Assembly (NCBI GenBank): GCA_963662155.1
Contig: OY759268.1
Span: 6,297,201-6,361,200, forward strand
Direction: 5' to 3'
Source of the DNA: Lamellibrachia columna
Lineage: Eukaryota > Annelida > Polychaeta > Sabellida > Siboglinidae
DNA: 64,000 nt
The translations under genes and the position numbers were made by a program. The notes beneath the pieces are model-generated. The model worked only from the letters and a program-made list of their open reading frames with translations, ran no database searches and was not told where the DNA came from. Below are positions 56,319 to 64,000 of the stretch, piece by piece (positions within the stretch are counted from its first letter, which is position 1; each line of letters begins with the position of its first letter).

Positions 56319-56414
<96 letters not shown>

Positions 56415-59400
56415 AACATAAATAAATATCTAATAAATTAAGTATATATATATAATTATTAATACATTTTATGATCATTATTATAATGCTGTATATTGTG
56501 TTACATTTATTATATCTACAGAGCAATGAACTCTTGTCTTGTAACAAGGTTGTAATAACTGGTATCTGGATAATACAGTTACAGCCTTGTTGAACTGATG
56601 CGCAAATTATTAGTAGTAGTATTTTAATCTTTTGCTTATTTAGCAGTTCTAGACCACGTTGTTAATTTTTAGTATGCTGTGAAGTGCCACGGACAATCTA
56701 GGATCTGGCGCCTTATCACATATAATATATTGTTTATTAATATGTTATTACCCTGGTGGCTTGTACAGTGAACATGCTCCGGGACTTGTGCAATGAAGCA
56801 CGAAGGGAATGAATAATTCAACAACTGGGACTGGAGAACATCACTGATGGTCTTCCCACTGGGAAGCAAGCCCGGTTGGGATATGGAGGCAGCCCCAGTC
56901 TCGTGCAAAACATCTTTCACCTGTAATAATAAAAATATTTTTTTTATAGCGTCCAATGCAAATAATAGTTCTGGGACACCGTACAGTTGTTTATGCATCA
57001 AATAGTTTTCGTGAAATCATAAAAGGTTTGCATCAAATAGTGTCCAATGTGTGCAGTTATGTCCAGCAAGACACAATAAAACATCTTTAAATAGTTAAAG
57101 TGAAACAAAAGTCATCGATTTTGGGCAATGCAACTAAAGAGTTGCGGCTACAATCAAGAATATGACGCTAGTGGTTTTCTCCCAATTTTTTTAAAAGGTC
57201 CAACACCATGATGTTTGTTTCACTTTTAAAATTAATCTACACATAAATGAACGCTAAGCATAATTAATTAATTAATAATCCAACAAATAATTAGGATCAG
57301 GGTATGTCTTGAGAGCCACAATGACCTACCCAGTTGTGCATAGTATCACTGTAATGTGCTGTGGGTCCACACCCTGTAAAATCAGCTCCCACTGGGGTTG
57401 GCTGCAAGTTTCAATTATTGAAATATTGATCATCTATTCTGATAAAGTGCATGACAGCAAGCCATCAGGGTAAACCCACACGCAGCAGTGAACATTAATT
57501 AACTAGCAACAGATTGTTTAATGTACCGGTACTAAAAGGATGTCTTGATAAAAATATGGCATTATCAGTTATTTCCTAAACAAACAAAAATATTGTTGAG
57601 TAATATTAATTATGTTAGACTTTAAGCTGACAATCTGACTGACCCGTTCATTCCAAAGCCATCTCGACTTCTTTGGAAAGCATTCAGCCATGCTGCAATT
57701 GCTGCATGATGACAGTTCATTCACATATCCACCTTTGTCTGTAGCCAGGTACTCATTTATGATAACAGCTGAGTGAACTGTGGCAACGTGGGGTGAACAA
57801 AATTGCCCAAGCTTTGAAATGACAGTAAGAGGACTCGAACCCGGGTTCTCTAAAGAGTGAATGTTTTAACCACAATGCCACTGAGTCCCATGTTTAACCA
57901 CAATGCCACTGAGTCCCATGTTTTAACCACTGAGCCCCATGATGATAATAATCCTAACCTTAGAGTAGCCATTGTTTATATTGCAACTGAAGTACAACTG
58001 ATTTTTAATCCTTAGTCATCGTCAGCTATGACGCATTTTAGGAAAACAATGGGCCGTGACTTTTCTAATTATAAATATATACCACCAGTGAAATTTCTTT
58101 TTAATCCTGAATTCAATTTGTTTCCAATCATCTTGTTTCAGACTCGTTTCACATCAAATTGACCATGTTTACTTCAATTAATGTTAGACCAAGCATTAAA
58201 TAATTTAATAGTTTGTCTGATGATTTCACAAAAATTACATACAAAGATTGCAGTGGACGGTTTAATATTTCGAAAAATGAATTTGAAACGAGACTAGCCA
58301 AACATTGTAATGAGGAGGAACCTTTAAAGTTCTCTTCTCAATTATATTTTCGCTCGTCTCATTTCAGACCCATTTGCCGAAACATCAAATCTATCTAGTA
58401 TCGATTATGACATGCTAGCTCACTCATGCAAATATGTAATATTTTGTTTTGATGACCTCATCAGACAGCATACGACATGCTAGCTCACTCGTGCAAATAT
58501 GTAATATTTTGTTTTGATGACCTCATCAGACATCATACGACATGCTAGCTCACTCGTGCAAATATGTAATATTTTGTTTTGATGACCTCATCAGACAGCA
58601 TACGACATGCTAGCTCACTCGTGCAAATATGTAATATTTTGTTTTGATGACCTCATCAGACAGCATACGACATGCTAGCTCACTCGTGCAAATATGTAAT
58701 ATTTTGTTTTGATGACCTCATCAGACAGCATACGACATGCTAGCTCACTCGTGCAAATATGTAATATTTTGTTTTGATGAACTCATCAGACAAACTACAA
58801 AATTATTTTTGACAGGGTCCAGTTAAAATTTAGTGGAGAAAAAGGTAAAAGTGGCTGTTCACGCTTTCTCAAGTTACTCAATCTGATGATCAATCTCAAT
58901 TCTTTCAATGACTAACAAAAGGATGCACTCTTTTATCAGACCGACTGCGCATTTTACTTAATTTTTTTGTTCGTATCATTTCAAATTCATTTTGCGAAAA
59001 TTCAAACCTACCTAGTGTCCACTACAACATGCAAGCTCGCTTTTGTATGTAGTTTTTTTGTGAAATCATCAGACAAACTATTACAGTCATTATCTAATTC
59101 TGCATGCAGAAGTTATTGAAATAAAAATGGAAATGCTGAAAACTCAAAAATTTTGCATTTGATGAAATTTTATAACTTTGTCATGTGATTGGCGAGAGGA
59201 TGAAAGTGACGCCCATGATCAGCCTTGACCCCATAAAGTGTTTACTGTTTTGGATATCCACAATTTTGAGACTTACCAGATCTAACGACTAAAGTCAATT
59301 CTTTCGATGATTTGAACAAAAATACACACTATTAAATTATTAAACTGACTGCAGATATTACTTAGACTGTTAACACACTACATTTTAGGACATCAATGAA

Positions 59401-61764
59401 CCGGCTTCATGATAGGCTAAACCAGTTGAGAATGGGGTTTTAATCTATTAACACACTACAGATTTGAACATCAATGAATTTGATTCGTGATGTGCTAAAT
59501 GGATTGTACAACCAGCTTTAAGCATTCCACATTAAATAGTCAACTGAATATCTGTTGTAAGCACAGTCGACATACAGATCCTGCCCTGAAGACATTTGCC
59601 TCACATTGAGACAACTGGAGCAAGATACTTAGATAGACAGGGCCCTATACAGGTCAACCACCATGCATTGTATGGATCCTTTATCTGTGCAAGGGATCCT
59701 TATCTAGACATACATCCTGCTTCAGCATATGTAGTGTGTGCAGGTCATTTTTACAAACCTGACCGCAGTCATGATGTTTGTGTACAGAATACATTGTACA
59801 TAGTACAACTTGCCAGGTAAATTAAAGCTCCTTCGTTCATTACATGTTTTGTTTGTCTAGTTTTAGAATAATTTCACAAACAAACCTACTTAGGATCCAC
59901 TGTGACATGCTAGCTCGTTTTTGTTTGGGTGAAATCAACGGACAAACAAACCTACTTAGGATCCACTGTGACATGCTAGCTCGTTTTTGTTTGGGTGAAA
60001 TCAACGGACAAACTATTGAATTATTTTTGATCGGATCTGTGTGCAAGTATTACTTTTTAAACTATTGACGCATTTGAATAAAGACAAACCTGATTTGCGA
60101 TGAGCTAAGTCAGTTGAGAAAGGAATTTTAATTTAAAACAGCCAAGATTAACTTAACAACTTAACTAATTTTAAAATCTAATAAATTAACCTCCCCATGC
60201 CTGCTTGGACATAATAAATGCATGTTGTGTTTCCTGTAGACTTATCATCAGTTTGGCTGCAGCTACACTCAACGTTGTATTATTAGAAACTTGATTACCC
60301 CCGGAGACACCAGATGTCTCTGCATAGCCACAGGCACTGGGGCTGGAGTTTTTGCAAATTAATAAATAATATTATGTTGCAAATAAACAGATGGGCCTCC
60401 AGGTTGGAAATTGTTATTATATCTGTGAATTCTGTATTCTATTTTAGGGTTTGTTTCCTGGCATATGACATATTTGGTTGCCCCTTGTGACAGTAATTGT
60501 GGCCTATCCAACCCTGTGCATGCATAAGTCTAACACTGACTCCACAGATAGATCCCATTATGTAATTATAATTTATTAATGCAAAATGCACTAATTATAA
60601 TTTATTTATTAAATTATGCCGTAATTATATATTTGATTTATGTTGTGTTATTGCAACAATTGTATCAATTACTAATTTACTATTAAATAGTTTTGATAGC
60701 ACAAACTTTGCCTCAAAAAAATCAACAATGCTGTCTCACACAAGATGGAACTCAAGTCTTAATCGTAACATCTTACAAGTTAAGGAATATTCATATTACA
60801 AATACAATGTAGACATTCACCTTTTATGAATTTATATAAAACAGGTGGGCCTCACATAACACATCCGTAATTGTAATGATAAGGTGTAATTTTAGTAGAT
60901 TTGACAATTTTAGAAATGTAATTGAAATGAAAATGATAAGTACCGTATTCAACCTATTAAGCATACCTTATTGTCTGGAGAAACAAATTTTGGTGTACGC
61001 TTATAAGAACAGATTCCTTGACATTTTTCCATGACCCAATTTTTTTTCGAGCATAATGTACAGTCAAATACATTATTCATATTGCGATGACCCAGAACAA
61101 TGTAGGCCTACACCTTTTGATTTATAAAACAGTTGGTTCTGCTTAACACATCCATAAGTGAAATGACCAAATGTAATTGTAAAAGATTTGATTTTAGAAA
61201 TGTAACTATAGAAATGTAATTCAAACGAAAATGATATGTAATTGTAAATGATTTCCTCTTCTCACGTTTGTTTTCAGCCTAAATGTTCAGTCTGTCTTTG
61301 AGCAGACTCTCACAGGTAGCCAGATCCAGCTCTGCATTGCCAGTGGCTCCACTTGGAGTGCCGTTGAGTGTAGTCTCCTCTTTTCAGCCTTGCACTTGAT
61401 TTGTGTGCAGTGCTTTCTGACAATCCAAATTATACGTGATTCTTTAAGCCGCCCAACACCCATTTGCAGGTGGCTCAAATTGATCGAGGCCTTTTATGGG
61501 AAAACGAATCCAGCGCATGGAGTAGACGATTCTTGTATGAACTTGTGCAGAGAAGTTGGTTTGGCCTTCCAGCCTGTCCCCATTTCACTGCTGCAGCTGT
61601 ACCCTAAAGGCAAAGGCAGTGAGGTGTAGTTTCATTTATGTTGTGTTGTTGACCTCTCTGCTCAGCCTTGTGTGTTCTGTTGTAGTTGATTCTGGAGAAG
61701 GAAGTGTATTACGCTCAACACAGTCTGCTTCTGGTAGTGCCCTATTACCTTATGAAGGAAGGAG
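45659..61764 (+). CDS. TMEM164: TMEM164 homologue, first three coding exons (continues past window)
   Basis: Multi-pass membrane protein; mammalian TMEM164 is reported to act as an acyltransferase forming arachidonoyl ether phospholipids that promote ferroptosis (established knowledge; activity here inferred). Exons 45659-45982, 47513-47629 and 61686-61764 give 173 codons so far. Landmarks: [86 protein letters not shown]. The conserved Cys at residue 101 in NPCH is where I expect the catalytic residue. ATG 45659 was preferred over in-frame ATG 45620 because it matches the human N-terminal length. The second intron is 14 kb and full of arrays. Confidence 0.93.
46104..47252 (-). mobile_element. 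Non-autonomous hAT-like transposon, copy 2
   Basis: Same family as 9272-10280 but inverted and longer. Ends CAGGGGTGGGTCCAATTA and TAATTGGACCCAGCTGTG, with a perfect 8-bp duplication TTACTAAT at 46096-46103 and 47253-47260. Lies in TMEM164 intron 1. No intact transposase. Confidence 0.93.
47513..47629 (+). CDS. TMEM164: TMEM164 exon 2
   Basis: [39 protein letters not shown]; aligns with [20 protein letters not shown] of human. Phase 0, donor gtaagt. Confidence 0.95.
48455..48572. repeat. 16/18-bp tandem repeat
   Basis: GTTCACGGGTACTCGT and GTGTTCACGGGTACTCAT, about seven units. The sequence before it (47630-48450) shows no exon or recognised element. Confidence 0.92.
48770..49060. repeat. 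58-bp tandem repeat, five copies
   Basis: AAAAGACCATTGAATACTCA plus 38 further bases ending GGAGCTAACAC; copies are almost identical, indicating recent duplication. Confidence 0.95.
49286..49402. repeat. Flanking repeat, left of the 39-bp array
   Basis: GTGCAGTAGTGATTGCATAA... CAAACACAGTGTTTAT recurs at 52984-53150 beyond the array in the same orientation. Confidence 0.8.
49426..52316. repeat. Minisatellite, 39-bp unit, about 74 copies
   Basis: GACTGTTGTTCCTCTGAGGA plus CATGAAGTACTTATTTATT. The array is extremely homogeneous (only G/A at TGT/TAT and ATG/ATT variants), so expansion is recent. The 13-codon period keeps a frame of about 960 codons open on plus and several on minus. Intronic in TMEM164; not taken as coding. 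Confidence 0.97.
52317..53590. other. TMEM164 intron, AT-rich
   Basis: Holds the second flank repeat (52984-53150) and a GTATTTCGTGGCAAATACAG doublet at 53255-53320, resembling 19660-20145. No exon recognised. Confidence 0.4.
53590..54070 (-). pseudogene. Non-LTR retrotransposon fragment (reverse transcriptase)
   Basis: Minus strand reads [35 protein letters not shown], then a frame-broken [19 protein letters not shown] stretch. YADD is the RT catalytic box. Different from the FADD-type LINE at 20235. Degenerate. Confidence 0.8.
54100..54247 (-). mobile_element. tRNA-derived SINE, head-containing fragment
   Basis: Reverse strand: GGCAGCCGTGGCCTAGTGGT TAAG... GTTCAAGACCC, a good tRNA-like A and B box, then the shared SINE body (GTTTACCCTACTTTGCC). 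It abuts the LINE fragment at 53590. Confidence 0.8.
54380..55615. repeat. Minisatellite, 50-bp unit, about 21 copies
   Basis: GTAGTCGCCTTCTTACGACA plus TACCACTGGCCACCTCTTACTTCACTTGCA from about 54545. Degenerate founder-like copies (AGTAGTCGCCTTCTCACGAT, TTCAAACATACA) occur at 54380-54530. Confidence 0.95.
56256..56321. repeat. Foldback around (TA)n
   Basis: AGGCTTCCTACTTTTTATTT at 56256 pairs with its reverse complement ending at 56321 (one mismatch over 21 bp), with a TA run as loop. A long (TA)n follows to about 56415. Confidence 0.92.
56600..57640. other. TMEM164 intron, minor repeats
   Basis: 56640-56705 (AGTATGCTGTGAAGTGCCAC GGACAATCT) resembles 15308-15365. No coding feature recognised. 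Confidence 0.4.
57640..57893 (-). mobile_element. tRNA-derived SINE, best-preserved copy
   Basis: Reverse strand begins GGGACTCAGTGGCATTGTGG, with GGTTCGAGTCC as B box, then the body through GAAGTCGAGATGGCTTTGGA. The head's end (CCACAATGCCACTGAGTCCC) is repeated once more at 57899-57920. Confidence 0.88.
58130..59545. repeat. Family X copies with 65-bp array (58405-58790)
   Basis: Several family X segments in a row. The array unit ACGACATGCTAGCTCACTCG plus about 45 bp to GACCTCATCAGACAGCAT is present about six times. Flanking family text: GTCCAGTTAAAATTTAGTGG, CAGACCGACTGCGCATTTTA, GACATCAATGAACCGGC. Confidence 0.88.
59592..59817 (+). other. Unidentified exon-like open frame in TMEM164 intron
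   Basis: A 74-codon frame reads [60 protein letters not shown] and ends LAR/TAA, where AG|GTAAAT would also be a donor. The residue mix looks protein-like rather than AT-rich noise, but I do not recognise the family. It could be an unknown exon, a mobile-element relic or chance. Confidence 0.3.
59865..60130 (+). repeat. Family X copy with 66-bp tandem duplication
   Basis: ACAAACCTACTTAGGATCCA... GAAATCAACGGACAAAC is present twice in tandem, then family X text (GCGATGAGCTAAGTCAGTTG) follows. Confidence 0.85.
60943..61035. mobile_element. Fragment of the TA MITE family
   Basis: CCGTATTCAACCTATTAAGC left end, followed by text that is the reverse complement of 36340-36410. The right end is missing. 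Confidence 0.6.
61275..61629 (+). other. Unidentified protein-like open frame before TMEM164 exon 3
   Basis: After GTTTTCAG a frame of about 115 codons stays open: [80 protein letters not shown], ending GSEV and TAG. GC content is above the intron background. It is not part of known TMEM164. It may be an exon or retrocopy fragment of another gene; I cannot name it. Confidence 0.35.
61686..61764 (+). CDS. TMEM164: TMEM164 exon 3
   Basis: [26 protein letters not shown] plus one base; matches [20 protein letters not shown] of human. Acceptor GTTGTAG, donor gtacgt. The next exon was not found before the window end. Confidence 0.92.
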
Positions 61765-61904
61765 GTACGTTGGAAGTTTATATCTAATCTATAAAGTGTC
61801 CGTCCGTCCGTCCGTCTGCCTGTTGTTACCTATGCATGACAGCACGGCCACATCTGTGGGCCGATTAGGACAAAACTTTATTCAGTGACCCGGGAGCCTT
61901 AGCG

Positions 61905-62275
61905 ACCTTTGTGGGGGGGTTGTATGTGGAGCTGCGACGGCCATGGGGGGTTGTATGTAGAGCTGTGATGGTCATGGGGGTGTATGTGGAGCTGTGATGG
62001 TCGTGGTGGGGTTGTATGTGGAGCTGCAATGGGCATGAGGGTGTATGTGGAGCTGTGATGGTCATAGGGGGTTGTATATGGAGCTGTGATGGTCATGGGG
62101 GGTGTATGTGGAGCTGTGATGGTCGTGGGGGGGTTGTATGTAGAGCTGTGATGGTCATGGGGGGTGTATGTGGAGCTGTGATGGTCGTTGGGGGGTTGTA
62201 TGTGGAGCTGCAATGGGCATGGGGGGTGTATGTGGAGCTGTGATGGTCTTGGGAGGGTTGTATGTGGAGCTTCTG
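61905..62275. repeat. Minisatellite, about 31-33-bp unit, eleven copies
   Basis: GTTGTATGTGGAGCTGTGAT plus GGTCATGGGGG, with variants, in TMEM164 intron 3. Confidence 0.93.
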
Positions 62276-62354
62276 TAATCATCAAGGTAGAATAGTAAAT
62301 TATAATGATTCGACACCATCTGTATATGACTCAATTACTGGCATAGCATATATT

Positions 62355-62620
62355 TAACAGATTTAACAAGATTGCCATCCCAAACAACAAGTTCCAGATG
62401 GCAAGTGGACAAGGAAGCCATTGATTTATCAAGAGTCCAACAATTTTATCATCTATGTATAGCCCACCCTTATTAGATTAGATATCTGTCAATTCTATTT
62501 TTAAACATATTCACACTACTAACATTAACACAATCATTTGACAGTTTGTTCCATTCATTTATCACCATCTGTGAGAATGAGTAATTTCTCATGTCCAACC
62601 TACACTTGTTCCTTAACTAA
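62355..62620 (-). mobile_element. LINE 3' fragment (CR1/L2-like)
   Basis: Reverse of the shared tail (CCAGATGGCAAGTGGACAAG GAAGCCATTGATT) and, further on, of the C-terminal coding text around CAGTTTGTTCCATTCATTTA. Ends in the foldback at 62598. Confidence 0.8.
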
Positions 62621-62625
62621 TGCTG

Positions 62626-62703
<78 letters not shown>

Positions 62704-62732
62704 CAGCATTAGTTAAGGAACTGGTGTAGGTT
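62598..62732. repeat. Foldback with 32-bp arms around (TA)n
   Basis: AACCTACACTTGTTCCTTAA CTAATGCTGTTA at 62598-62629 and its inverted copy at 62701-62732 (two mismatches) enclose about 70 bp of TA repeat. A second (TA)n run follows at 62744-62800. Confidence 0.93.
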
Positions 62733-62738
62733 ATACAG

Positions 62739-62798
<60 letters not shown>

Positions 62799-63120
62799 GT
62801 GTATATGACGCCAGTGAGACAGGCAGGCAGTGAATACCATGGTTTTGTATTTGCATCGTTGTTTATTGCCACCTTCTTTGTCCTGCGACAACCATTAAAC
62901 ATGTGTACATTCATCAGTTGATGTGTTTATTCGAGCTCCAACTTGAGCTGTAACTACATAAAGGAACCATGGAATCTGCCACTGAGTAATACTAGCTTTG
63001 ACACAGTACCCCCTTTAAAAGACGTTTTTGCACCCTAAAAAATAATTTATGACAAAATAAAAGGCATATTTGCAGACCTGTGATGTGTGCTTAGATTGTT
63101 GCTTGTTTTGTTGCATATAG

Positions 63121-64000
63121 TCACATCTCAGTGACAGAAGGATCCATTATATGTCAGTGACAGAAGGATCCATTATATGTCAGTGACGGAAGGATCCATT
63201 ATATGTCAGTGGCAGAAGGATCCATTATATGTCAGTGGCGGAAGGATCCATTATATGTCAGTGGCAGAATGATCCATTATATGTCAGTGACGGAAGGATC
63301 CATTATATGTCAGTGACGGAAGGATCCATTATATGTCAGTGACGGAAGGATCCATTATATGTCAGTGGCGGAAGGATCCATTATATGTCAGTGGCGGAAG
63401 GATCCATTATATATCAGTGGCGGAAGGATCCATTATATGTCAGTGACGGAAGGATCCATTATATGTCAGTGACGGAAGGATCCATTATATGTCAGTGGCG
63501 GAAGGATCCATTATATGTCAGTGGTGGAAGGATCCATTATATGTCAGTGATTACATGTCAGTGACGGAAGGATCCATTACATGTCAGTGATGGAAGGATC
63601 CATTACATGTCAGTGATGGAAGGATCCATTGCATGTCAGTGACAGAAGAATCCATTACATGTCAGTGACGGAAGCATCCATTACATGTCAGTGACGGAAG
63701 GATCAATTATATGTCAGTGATGGAAGGATCCATTATATGTCAGTGGCGGAAGGATCCATTATATGTCAGTGGCGGAAGGATCCATTATATGTCAGTGATT
63801 ACATGTCAGTGATGGAAGGATCCATTACATGTCAGTGATGGAAGGATCCATTGCATGTCAGTGACAGAAGGATCCATTATATGTCAGTGACGGAAGCATC
63901 CATTACATGTCAGTGACGGAAGGATCAATTATATGTCAGTGACGGAAGGATCCATTATATGTCAGTGGCGGAAGGATCCATTATATGTCAGTGGCGGAAG
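63121..64000. repeat. Minisatellite, 26-bp unit, runs past the window end
   Basis: GTCAGTGACGGAAGGATCCA plus TTATAT, more than 30 copies, with AC/GG and TAT/CAT variants; most units hold GGATCC. A 16-bp interrupted unit (GTCAGTGATTACAT) occurs at 63543 and 63791, showing a longer duplication of about 248 bp. Confidence 0.95.

Noticed and set aside
57820..57893. Functional tRNA gene on the minus strand
   Set aside because: Same SINE head family; acceptor stem does not pair and a SINE body follows.

Overview
This is a eukaryotic (animal) genomic window: three protein-coding genes split into short exons with GT/AG introns, embedded in AT-rich sequence crowded with minisatellites, LINE fragments, tRNA-derived SINEs and non-autonomous DNA transposons. 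Nothing bacterial is present. The gene set and the repeat types (an L2-like LINE with a 2A-like peptide, many tandem arrays) fit a marine invertebrate, perhaps a mollusc or other lophotrochozoan; the species cannot be named from the sequence.

Layout. (1) Plus strand, 414-31551: the last 21 exons of an ABCC4/MRP4-type ABC exporter, from the end of the first membrane domain to the stop codon. All splice phases agree, but the first exon in the window carries an apparent 5-bp duplication that breaks the frame. (2) 31552-35216: a 3.7-kb tail-to-tail spacer with family-X repeats and tandem arrays. (3) Minus strand, 44882 to 35217: a complete six-exon CLNS1A (pICln) gene of 213 codons. (4) 44883-45658: a compact head-to-head promoter interval. 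(5) Plus strand from 45659: the first three coding exons of TMEM164 (45659-45982, 47513-47629, 61686-61764). Its second intron is 14 kb, and the gene runs off the window.

The genes are functionally unrelated: an organic-anion/lipid-mediator exporter, an Sm-protein assembly chaperone and a membrane acyltransferase-family protein. Only the pICln/TMEM164 pair probably shares regulation, through the divergent promoter.

The most distinctive content is the repeat landscape. About 15 kb (roughly 23%) is minisatellite, and many arrays can be traced to a segment of a mobile element: a SINE tail (31-bp array), an L2-like LINE across its 2A-like NPGP codons (41-bp array), an unnamed repeat (39-bp array), and five arrays inside five copies of one unnamed interspersed family ('family X' here). 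Two copies of a hAT-like element have matching 8-bp target duplications. Another hAT-like element splits a minisatellite and is itself split by a LINE fragment.
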